Source of the DNA: Alteromonadaceae bacterium XY-R5
GTDB taxonomy: Bacteria; Pseudomonadota; Gammaproteobacteria; Enterobacterales; Alteromonadaceae
Assembly: GCA_001660395.1 (NCBI GenBank)
Contig: LXWE01000001.1
Location: forward strand, 930,001-994,000
Length of the DNA stretch: 64,000 nucleotides
Direction: 5' to 3'
Made by a program: the position numbers and the translations under genes
In this document: in pieces, positions 36,039-43,379 of the stretch
Layout: every line of letters begins with the position of its first letter
Numbering within the stretch: the stretch's first letter is position 1
Notes under the pieces: model-generated
Seen by the model: only the letters and a program-made list of their open reading frames with translations
What the model was told of the DNA's origin: nothing
The model's database searches: none

Positions 36039-37234
36039 GCGGACCATTAGCGAATGTTATCGTATTAGATTTGAGCCGGGTACTGGCTGGCCCCTGGGCG
36101 ACTCAGGTGCTGGCGGATTTTGGTGCTACTGTCTGGAAAATCGAACGGCCGGGCACTGGCGACGACACCCGTCAGTGGGGACCCCCCTGGCTCTCTGCCG
36201 ATGCTGATGAAGCAGACGCCGCAAACCTATCGGCCTATTTCGCCTGTACCAATCGTGGCAAACATTCTTTTGAAGTGGATTTAGCCAGCGCCGATGGTCA
36301 GCACATTATTCGTCAGCTTGCTGCCAAAGCTGACATTCTGGTGGAAAACTACAAGGTCGGCCAGCTGGCCAAATACGGCTTAGACTATGCCAGCCTCAAG
36401 GCCATTAATCCCAAACTGATTTACTGCTCTATCACTGGCTTTGGTCAGGATGGCCCCCGCGCCAGTCAGCCTGCTTATGATGCCATGATCCAAGCCATGG
36501 GCGGCATTATGAGCCTAACTGGCGCGCCGGACACCGATGAGCAAAAAGGCGAGCCGCAGAAAGTCGGCGTTGCCATTACTGACATCATGACCGGCATGTA
36601 TGGGGTGTCGGCCATGCTTGCCGCCTTACACCACCAACGCGCTACAGGTGAAGGCCAGTACATTGATTTAGCCCTGCTGGATTCGCAAGTGGCGTGGCTG
36701 GCCAATCAGGCCAGTAATTATCTGGTTAGCGGTAATGTGCCTAAAGCCATGGGCAATGCGCACCCAAATATTGTGCCGTACCAAAGCTTTGCGGTGGCAG
36801 ATGGCCATTTACTGCTTGCGGTAGGCAACGATGAACAATTCCGCCACTGCTGCGAAGCCATGAACCTGCCAGACATTGCTAACCACCCAGACTTTGCCAG
36901 TAATGCTTTGCGAGTGGCAAACAAAGCCAAGCTTGTTCCAGTGCTTGCTGAGACGTTTGCCCAGCAACCGCTGGACTATTGGATTGCAGCACTCAACCAA
37001 GCTAAGGTGCCCTGTGGGCCGATTAATACCCTGGATCGGGTATTTGCCGATCCCCAGGTACAACACAGACAAATGGAAATGCATTTACAACACCCGCAGT
37101 TGGGCGATATTCCCAGTGTGCGTAACCCGGTGCGCTTTTCCGCCACGCCCATTGGTTATGAAAAAGCACCGCCCTTACTGGGACAAGACAACGCCCATTT
37201 GATAGATTTATTAACCCCCGGCAAACCCGAGTAA
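36035..37234 (+). CDS. CaiB/BaiF-family CoA-transferase (third)
   Basis: A 399-residue class III CoA-transferase with VLADFGATVWKIERPGTGDD and the catalytic QPAYDAMIQAMGGIMSLTG, nucleophile D149. This is the most canonical of the three family members in the operon and resembles transferases that use succinyl-CoA and C4-C5 dicarboxylates (mesaconate, itaconate, L-malate type). It overlaps the amidase by 4 nt (ATGA), so the diacid freed by the amidase may be its acceptor. The donor is unknown. Confidence 0.9.
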   Translation: MSGPLANVIVLDLSRVLAGPWATQVLADFGATVWKIERPGTGDDTRQWGPPWLSADADEADAANLSAYFACTNRGKHSFEVDLASADGQHIIRQLAAKADILVENYKVGQLAKYGLDYASLKAINPKLIYCSITGFGQDGPRASQPAYDAMIQAMGGIMSLTGAPDTDEQKGEPQKVGVAITDIMTGMYGVSAMLAALHHQRATGEGQYIDLALLDSQVAWLANQASNYLVSGNVPKAMGNAHPNIVPYQSFAVADGHLLLAVGNDEQFRHCCEAMNLPDIANHPDFASNALRVANKAKLVPVLAETFAQQPLDYWIAALNQAKVPCGPINTLDRVFADPQVQHRQMEMHLQHPQLGDIPSVRNPVRFSATPIGYEKAPPLLGQDNAHLIDLLTPGKPE

Positions 37235-37241
37235 CCCATTG

Positions 37242-38183
37242 ATGTTAAATGCTGTATTTTTAGATGCCGCCACCTTTGGCGATGATGCGGATTTTTCTGC
37301 TCTGACTAACCTGCCCCTGAGCTGGCAATTCCATGCTGTGACGTCCCCTGCCGAAGTAGTAGAACGCTGTCAGGATTGCGAAGTGGTCATCAGCAACAAA
37401 GTGGTACTCAATGCCGACACCTTAGCCCAGCTACCGAAACTCAAATTTATCGGTGTAGCCGCCACCGGCATGAACAACATTGATTTAGCCGCCGCAGAAA
37501 AGCACGGCATTAAAGTACAGAATGTTTCGGGCTATGCCGGTACCAGTTTAGCCCAGCATGTGTTTGCGCTACTGACGTTGGTAACCAACCAACTGCACAA
37601 ATACGCCGAAGATAACCGTAGCCAGGGCGACAAGAACTGGAGCCAAAGCCCACATTTTTGCCGTCTGGATTACCCCATTCGTGAACTGGGTAGCTTAACC
37701 TTAGGCATAGTCGGTGGTGGCGTATTGGGCAGCACGGTGGCCAAGGTTGCCGACGCTTTGGGGATGACAGTCATTTATGCGGGGCGCAAAGGCGAAAGAC
37801 AGGTTGCCGACAATCGTGTGCCCTGGGATGACTTTTTAGCCAAGGCCGATGTCATCAGCCTACACTGCCCGCTTACCGCAGATAACGCCAAGCTGTTCAG
37901 TACCGCTGAATTTGCCGCGATGAAAAACGACGCCATTTTTATCAATACCGCCCGCGGTGGTTTGGTGGATGAAGCCGCGTTACTGGAAGCCTTAGATAAA
38001 GGCGACATCGCCGCCGCCTGCTTAGATGTGCTGAGTGTTGAACCGCCACCAAAAGATCATATTCTGCTGGCCAACCCACGCCCGAATTTATATATCAGCC
38101 CCCACAACGCCTGGGCCAGCCGCGCCGCACGTCAACGTTTGTTAGGGATATTAGCGGGGCATATAAAGGCGTTTTTAAACTAA
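37242..38183 (+). CDS. D-2-hydroxyacid dehydrogenase
   Basis: A 313-residue NAD(P)-dependent D-isomer-specific 2-hydroxyacid dehydrogenase, close to glycerate/hydroxypyruvate reductases. The Rossmann motif is GIVGGGVLGSTVAK, the substrate Arg is in NTARGGLVDEAAL, Glu in DVLSVEPP and the catalytic His in SPHNAWAS. It would reduce a 2-oxo acid such as one released by the lyases. It is the last gene of the operon, 7 nt after the CaiB/BaiF stop. ATG 37242 is chosen; a TTG lies one codon earlier. No obvious terminator follows. Confidence 0.9.
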   Translation: MLNAVFLDAATFGDDADFSALTNLPLSWQFHAVTSPAEVVERCQDCEVVISNKVVLNADTLAQLPKLKFIGVAATGMNNIDLAAAEKHGIKVQNVSGYAGTSLAQHVFALLTLVTNQLHKYAEDNRSQGDKNWSQSPHFCRLDYPIRELGSLTLGIVGGGVLGSTVAKVADALGMTVIYAGRKGERQVADNRVPWDDFLAKADVISLHCPLTADNAKLFSTAEFAAMKNDAIFINTARGGLVDEAALLEALDKGDIAAACLDVLSVEPPPKDHILLANPRPNLYISPHNAWASRAARQRLLGILAGHIKAFLN

Positions 38184-38617
38184 AAGTAGATTAATTTAAA
38201 AGCACTTATCTATGATAAGTCGAGTTTACTGTCCTTAAGGAATCGACGGATCCCTTAAGGGCTCAACATTAAAATTTCGATCTATTGACCTAGTTGCTGC
38301 ATAGGTTCAATTTCTGATGTATCACCTGCAATATGAGTTTCTGTATCCTCAACTTTCTCATGGCTAAAGCCTAGTTGAGCATCAACAGACACTTTCCAAT
38401 CCAAATGCTCAACCAATACAAACTCATTCACACCCAAAGCACGGGTCAAATATTATTTAGGTATATCGCCCTTTAAGCTAAACATAAAAATCGAACACCA
38501 TTCAAACAATCGTTTTAAAATTATTCAAAACACCTTGATTAACGAGCGCAAAGTTATTTAAATTCAACAAGTTACTATATAAGTAATGAGTATATTAAAA
38601 ATATAATTCAGATCAAC
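38184..38617. other. Boundary region between the catabolic operon and the AT-rich islet
   Basis: No intact gene is seen. Base composition falls sharply from the GC-rich operon to AT-rich DNA. It contains CTTAAGGAATCGACGGATCC followed by CCTTAAGGG (38235-38265), an imperfect repeat around CTTAAGG, and a minus-strand frame broken by a stop, listed separately. Confidence 0.5.
38282..38485 (-). pseudogene. Remnant ORF broken by an in-frame stop
   Basis: On the minus strand, ATG 38485 opens MFSLKGDIPK, then TAA, then the same frame continues for 56 codons with normal-looking protein sequence (YLTRALGVNEFVLVEHLDWK, then VSVDAQLGFSHEKVED...) to a TAG at 38282. The continuity of one frame across a single stop suggests a degraded gene of about 67 codons, or the end of a larger gene. 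I do not recognise the family. No ribosome binding site is seen. Confidence 0.4.
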
Positions 38618-38633
38618 ATGGAATATAGGGATA

Positions 38634-40060
38634 ATGAAGAAGTTAGCAGTACTTTTTCTGGGATGCTTTTGCTATCGGGATGCTCATCAACAAGTAATAT
38701 TGAAATTAAAAATATAGTTACCGAGAAAAACTACCATTTCATCGGTAGCATAATCCAAAAAAACGATTATGTTTTTGGAATAAAGTATCAGGAAGGGCAA
38801 TATTTAATTGAAGAATCAGCCAATTACAATGAAGCGATTTACCTTAATCCTGAAAAAAATGAAATTGGTGTTTGGTTTAGAAACGCTAATCAAAAATATG
38901 ATCAGGATGACTCATTCACTTGCTATAAAGGAGGGTTGAACAAAGATACCCATCCTCAACACTATATATGCGAAAGCGAGTTATCAGAAGTCAATATGCT
39001 CATTACATCTGGGATGAATGGCTTGTTAGCAGTGACGGGAATCGGGTTAATTAATGTAGCGATGGGAACCGCTCCGTACCAAGCGAATTTAAGCAAAAAG
39101 AAAATCTTTGAAGCAGCTAATAATGCGGGCATCCCACAATTGGCACTAGCAAAAAAACGTAAAATAACAATTCAAAATAAACTTACCCAAAAGATAGAGA
39201 ATGAAGTTAAACAATTAGATAATAAAATGGAAGTTATAAAGGCTTATAATAGAGGCCAAGCCCATTCCCCCCTTGAACTTTCAATTAAAAATCAAGATGA
39301 CACGGGTGTATTCAAAGGTGAATATACCGACATTGTCCTAAAATCTGCAAAAGTAACGGCAGAAAGCATTAATTTTCCAACTTTACCTAAGATAAAGGAA
39401 ATTTCAGAATCCGAATTTCAACTTGGCAAACTTGAAAAATTAACCGAAATTTCTGAAATAAATGCCTTCAGCGATGAGACTGAATTAAAAATTAGTGAAT
39501 ATTTTAACCTTCAGGCACAACAAATTGATGACATGAAAAACCACTTAACTACCAGTTTTAAAGTAGATTGCTCCTCGGTATCAAAAGGCTTTTTCTGGTT
39601 TGATGTCTCTTGTGGCGATGGTGTCCTCAAAGATGGAAAAATTCATATTCCAGCGACAGTAGTCGCAAAACACGTTAGTTTTGGTCGTGTATACCCTGAG
39701 TACAGCAACCAAAATAAAGACGTGACAGTCACTCTTTCTGGTAGCAGCTTGCAAATCACCAACAACACCAATGATTTTGTTAAAGTGAAGTCAATTTCAT
39801 CCTATGTAAATAAAGACGTATTGAGCACAGATCAAGAATCTAACGTGGGTATTCCTCCACAATCTACACGTACGGTGAGAATTGATGATTTCCTAAGTAC
39901 TGATCAGAAAAACCAGCTAATATTTAATCAGTTAAACGCTTATCAAATAGCCAACAACAGTGTGGATTTTGGACTAGCAATTCAATATCAGCTATCACAA
40001 TCAGCTACAGCTAATACACTATTTTCACAGAAAAACATTAAACTTAAGTCCTTCCTTTAG
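38634..40060 (+). CDS. Putative lipoprotein of unknown function, frameshifted in the signal peptide
   Basis: From ATG 38634, preceded by AGGG, the frame reads MKKLAVLFL, a lipoprotein signal start. After a CTTTTTC tract the sequence continues only in the neighbouring frame, MLLLSGCSSTSN, a perfect lipobox (LSGC). Restoring one base in the T-tract gives an intact signal peptide. The remaining 455 or so residues are open: Lys/Asn/Ile-rich, with a soluble middle region (KKKIFEAANNAGIPQLALAKK) and a C-terminal beta-like domain. The main frame by itself is open from 38618. The DNA is AT-rich compared with its neighbours, suggesting recent acquisition. I do not recognise the family. Confidence 0.55.
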
Positions 40061-40072
40061 TTTGATAACTAA

Positions 40073-40100
40073 CATTCCTTCGGCTAAAGCCGAAGGAATG
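40073..40100. terminator. Perfect hairpin between the lipoprotein gene and abiEii
   Basis: CATTCCTTCGGC (40073-40084) and GCCGAAGGAATG (40089-40100) form a 12-bp perfect stem with a TAAA loop between two convergent genes. There is no T-tract on either side, so termination would be Rho-independent only if weak; a Rho-blocking or stability hairpin is also possible. Confidence 0.5.
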
Positions 40101-40125
40101 GCTGAAAAATAGCCCCTGAATAGCA

Positions 40126-41013
40126 CTACCCCATATCAAATGGGCTTTTTGTTTTTCCATCATGAAGTAACTCAGACGCGACGACATTTACCTTCCCCTG
40201 AACATACGCCCAATAATCAGGGTTATCCAGGGTTCTCTGTTTAATTTGCTTAGGAATAAAGCGGCTCATTTCCATATAGAAGTCATTGCGTACTTCCTGT
40301 TCTGACATTAGCTTGGCTAACGAAGCAGACAGTGCCTGTTGAAAGTCATCTGTTTGCTTGTGTCTGGCGCTGAGTTTCTTTGCAACCAAAGCCTTGGATA
40401 ACCCAATCCCGCGCTGCTTAATCCAAACAATGTCCCAGATATCACGAGGCTTAATACGTCTTGCCCGATACGCTAACGCAATAAGCTTATCGGCCAGTGT
40501 TTCTTGTAATGACTGTACCGGAACCAAAATCCCTTCAGTCGGCACAACAATGTCGTAATGATTGATTAATGGACGCTTTTCAATATCGAATGAGGGAATT
40601 GCACAGACATCAATATGCATTTTCTGTCTTGGTAAATCAGGACGATTAGGCTCTTTTTCGATACTAATTTTCCACGAAACAGTATCCCCTTGCTGCTCGC
40701 CAGAAGGTTTATTTACCCACACTTGGGTTTCATATTTATTCTGAATATAGGTCTGGATTTCAAATTCCAACCCATCAAACTCAGATGGCTTGAAGTGATG
40801 ACCGCCGTTGAAATCAAGATCTTCCGACAACCGGCTGCTGTTGTAACACATGCGTAGTGAGGTGCCACCAATAAAGGTTAATCGTTGCATAACCCCTTGT
40901 TTAATCAGCACGTCCATAATGTCATGATGCAAGATTTCTTTTTCTATGACGGGCGTTACTGCGGCATAGTCAGGGTTTGACTGTAGGATTTGGCGAATTT
41001 GTTGCTTCAACAT
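40126..41013 (-). CDS. AbiEii/AbiGii-family nucleotidyltransferase toxin
   Basis: A 295-residue toxin of the type IV AbiE toxin-antitoxin family, a nucleotidyltransferase which in characterised cases modifies tRNA and causes growth arrest and phage abortive infection. The core motif is FIGGTSLRMCYNSSRLSEDLDF (positions 48-69), with the GG-S and D-x-D elements, then KMHIDVCAIPSF as third acid and VQSLQETLADKLIALAYRARR. It lies 25 nt downstream of the AbiEi-like antitoxin gene on the same strand, the usual order. Confidence 0.9.
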   Translation of the reverse strand: MLKQQIRQILQSNPDYAAVTPVIEKEILHHDIMDVLIKQGVMQRLTFIGGTSLRMCYNSSRLSEDLDFNGGHHFKPSEFDGLEFEIQTYIQNKYETQVWVNKPSGEQQGDTVSWKISIEKEPNRPDLPRQKMHIDVCAIPSFDIEKRPLINHYDIVVPTEGILVPVQSLQETLADKLIALAYRARRIKPRDIWDIVWIKQRGIGLSKALVAKKLSARHKQTDDFQQALSASLAKLMSEQEVRNDFYMEMSRFIPKQIKQRTLDNPDYWAYVQGKVNVVASELLHDGKTKSPFDMG

Positions 41014-41038
41014 ACTTTATCCCTTGCACGCTTCATAC

Positions 41039-41563
41039 TTAGCTCTCCAACATATGTAGATTGCGTCGGCAATGCTTGAGATCGGCGATTGCTTGTTCTT
41101 TGTATGCGCGATACATTTTGATGTCGGGGTCGTAGTACAAATTGGGGGCGATGTGTTCGACTGGCTTCTTCGTATGGGTAAATTCGATCACGCCATAAGG
41201 CGTATCAAAACAACCACTTCGACCTTTCGTCACCACAGTGACCCTGCCCATCACAATCTGCGCAATATCGCCGGTATAACTGAGCTGACTTTCTAAGCTG
41301 ATGTAGTTCAATACGCCACTACGCAACTTTTTGACGATTTTATAAATAGCCGTCTCAGGCTCAGGTGGTGTAATCACACTTTCATACACGCCTTTCACCA
41401 CACGTCTTATCAAGCCCTTTTTTACACTGTCTGCCAGGAACTTTCTAAACGCAGGATCACAAGACACACCCAACATAAAAGCAAGCTCTGTTGCACTGTG
41501 AATGCCTCCGCCAGCCTTAACCGCTTTGGCTAATGCATTTAATAGTTCATCCGATTTAGTCAT
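41039..41563 (-). CDS. AbiEi-family antitoxin / transcriptional autoregulator
   Basis: A 174-residue partner of the AbiEii toxin. The N-terminal part is a winged-helix-like domain (IHSATELAFMLGVSCDPAFR, then LIRRVVKGVYE), followed by the AbiEi_4-like C-terminal domain (LNYISLESQLSYTGDIAQIV, TVVTKGRSGCFDTPYGVIEF, the Arg-rich tail). Known AbiEi proteins bind inverted repeats in their own promoter, and a palindrome lies just upstream here. AT-rich setting and lack of link to neighbours fit horizontal transfer. Confidence 0.82.
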   Translation of the reverse strand: MTKSDELLNALAKAVKAGGGIHSATELAFMLGVSCDPAFRKFLADSVKKGLIRRVVKGVYESVITPPEPETAIYKIVKKLRSGVLNYISLESQLSYTGDIAQIVMGRVTVVTKGRSGCFDTPYGVIEFTHTKKPVEHIAPNLYYDPDIKMYRAYKEQAIADLKHCRRNLHMLES

Positions 41564-41583
41564 TGATCTACACTAAATTACCA

Positions 41584-41598
41584 ATTAAGTAACTTAAT
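41584..41598. promoter_or_regulatory. Palindrome upstream of the AbiE pair (candidate autoregulatory operator)
   Basis: ATTAAGT-A-ACTTAAT is a perfect 7-1-7 palindrome ending 21 bp before the antitoxin start. A related AT-rich stretch (ATTAAAAGTAATTTAA) lies further upstream near 41649. The position suits AbiEi autoregulation. Confidence 0.5.
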
Positions 41599-41659
41599 GT
41601 AGACCTAACATCGAACTCGCGCAAGATACAGGTCTACAGTTTGTTACATTAAAAGTAAT

Positions 41660-42136
41660 TTAACGTTGACCCATCAACAGCGAGACAGTGTAATCAGATA
41701 CAATGACCTGGAATTCACTGACGATGGCGCTTGCTCCTCGGCCTTCAGCACATTGCCCGCGAATGCTATCCTCAGAAAACTGCAGGGAATCAGAGCGATA
41801 GTGTTGCTGACTATCGGCGCATAGTTTCGCTACCCCAATCAATCTGAATTTCGCCTCGCCAATGGCAGCAAAAGGTGGGGAATCCTGCTTTTTATATTCG
41901 GGTTGATAGACAGCCAGATACGGCTGAACATTGTTACCGCCATTAAAGCCTTCGATGGAGAAAGTTACGAATACGCGCCCGGTCTTCGGCTCAGTTTGCT
42001 GCACAATAGACTTAGCCACCAGGCTGGCGTATTGGTCTGTCATCTGCCCGGCCAGAGTGCGGACGTTACCGTCAATGCTTTCCTGCGACTGCGCAGGCAG
42101 GGCCGTTAACAGCGCCAGCAGTGCGAGTTTTCTCAT
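41660..42136 (-). CDS. Exported protein of unknown function
   Basis: A 158-residue protein with a signal peptide (MRKLALLALLTALPAQSQ). The mature part has a GRVFVTFSIEGFNGGNNVQP strand region and two cysteines (LCADSQQH, RGQCAEGR) that could form a disulfide in the periplasm. I do not recognise the family. It follows the PsiE-like gene by 55 nt on the same strand and is probably co-transcribed with it. GGAGCG precedes the ATG. Confidence 0.65.
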   Translation of the reverse strand: MRKLALLALLTALPAQSQESIDGNVRTLAGQMTDQYASLVAKSIVQQTEPKTGRVFVTFSIEGFNGGNNVQPYLAVYQPEYKKQDSPPFAAIGEAKFRLIGVAKLCADSQQHYRSDSLQFSEDSIRGQCAEGRGASAIVSEFQVIVSDYTVSLLMGQR

Positions 42137-42191
42137 GTTCCGCTCCTTGTTGTTCTTATCCGTTCGCTCTGCTAGTCAGCGCGGCAATCTT

Positions 42192-42614
42192 TTATTTATC
42201 CTCTGGCAGCGTCGCGTTATGACGCTGCTTTAGCTTCTCTAAACTGAGTTTGTCTTTCAGGCTCATGATCATGGCCGATACTGCCAATAGTAAAATACTG
42301 CCCGATTCGTACAACAGGGCAATTTTGTCTATCTCTTTGCTTTGCAAAATGATCATGCGACTTAACGCCGTCATGGCGATGATCAGGGGTAAGGTCACGG
42401 GGATGCGACGGCTGGTGTAATAGGCCGCCAGCATGCCAATCACTTCGGTGTAGATAAACAACAGCAGCAGGTCTTCCAGCATCACCTTGCGGTTACCGAT
42501 CATATGCACAATTTCAGCAATCACGGCCACCAGCGTGGCCACCATGATCAGAATCAATAACAGCTTTTCTACCGCTTCAATGAGTTTTGGCACCTTCATA
42601 TCCTTTTCAGTCAA
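42192..42614 (-). CDS. PsiE-family membrane protein
   Basis: A 140-residue protein of the phosphate-starvation-inducible PsiE family. Four hydrophobic helices are visible (LLLILIMVATLVAVIAEIV; LLLLFIYTEVIGMLAAYY; LPLIIAMTALSRMIIL; ALLYESGSILLLAVSAMIM) with the family-type FIYTEVIGMLA and YTSRRIPV motifs. It is an inner-membrane protein of unknown mechanism. The long start is TTG (42614) with GAG upstream; ATG 42599, five codons later, is an alternative with a very close AAGG. Confidence 0.82.
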   Translation of the reverse strand: MTEKDMKVPKLIEAVEKLLLILIMVATLVAVIAEIVHMIGNRKVMLEDLLLLFIYTEVIGMLAAYYTSRRIPVTLPLIIAMTALSRMIILQSKEIDKIALLYESGSILLLAVSAMIMSLKDKLSLEKLKQRHNATLPEDK

Positions 42615-42774
42615 TGAGCTCTAAGCTCCTGTTTCCTATCCAGATTTAGCATAACCAGTGGAAGAGAAAAATAGAATAGATAGTTATAGGCAAAGCCAAT
42701 ATTAACTGACTGCCTGACTTTTATCCCTGCACTGAACACGTTATGGTGGCGTAAAGCATATCTAAGGATGAACC

Positions 42775-43314
42775 ATGGACGACATTAAAACCCTCAGCGA
42801 AACCACCATTTACCAGAACCGCTGGCTGAAACTGCGGGAAGATAAAATCCGCCGCAAAAGCGGAGCCGAGAGTATTTATACCGTGGTGGAAAAACCCGAT
42901 TTTGTGGCGATACTTGCCATTGATAACGGCATGATCCATTTAGTCGAACAGTTTCGCTATCCGATTAAAAAACGCTGCTGGGAACTGCCTCAGGGTGCCT
43001 GGGAGTCAAATCCCAACGTCGACCCGGCCGAACTTGCTGCGGGAGAGTTGCGCGAAGAGACTGGTATGATTGCTGGCAAGATGACCTACGTAGGTCCTCA
43101 GTACTTAGCCTACGGCTTTTGTAATCAGGTATATCACATTTATCTGGCCACAGAGCTAACCAAGGGCGAACAGGATTTAGATGTCGAAGAAGAAGATCTG
43201 ATCACCCGCGCCTTCCCACTCGAACAATTTGAACAGATGATTTTAAACGGCGAGATCATGGATGCCACCAGCGTCAATGCCTACGGCCTGGCGAAATTAA
43301 AAGGGCTGATTTAG
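42775..43314 (+). CDS. Nudix hydrolase (ADP-ribose pyrophosphatase-like)
   Basis: A 179-residue Nudix hydrolase that would cleave nucleoside diphosphate linked to a moiety X. The Nudix region is ELPQGAWESNPNVDPAELAA then GELREETGM: the EExGU end is intact, while the box has a two-residue insertion and Gly where the classical Arg stands, a pattern I associate with a known subfamily. The N-terminal YTVVEKPDFVAILAI strand fits ADP-sugar hydrolases. AAGGATG precedes the ATG. Confidence 0.9.
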   Translation: MDDIKTLSETTIYQNRWLKLREDKIRRKSGAESIYTVVEKPDFVAILAIDNGMIHLVEQFRYPIKKRCWELPQGAWESNPNVDPAELAAGELREETGMIAGKMTYVGPQYLAYGFCNQVYHIYLATELTKGEQDLDVEEEDLITRAFPLEQFEQMILNGEIMDATSVNAYGLAKLKGLI

Positions 43315-43379
43315 TCAGCCCCTGCCTTTTGCATCCAATACTAAGCAATCTGATGACATGCTAATTTTCTGATCCGGCC

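Noticed and set aside
42775-43314. Inactive Nudix box because Arg is replaced by Gly90
   Set aside because: The GELREETG form with a two-residue insertion occurs in a regular Nudix subfamily as far as I recall, and the metal-binding Glu residues are present.
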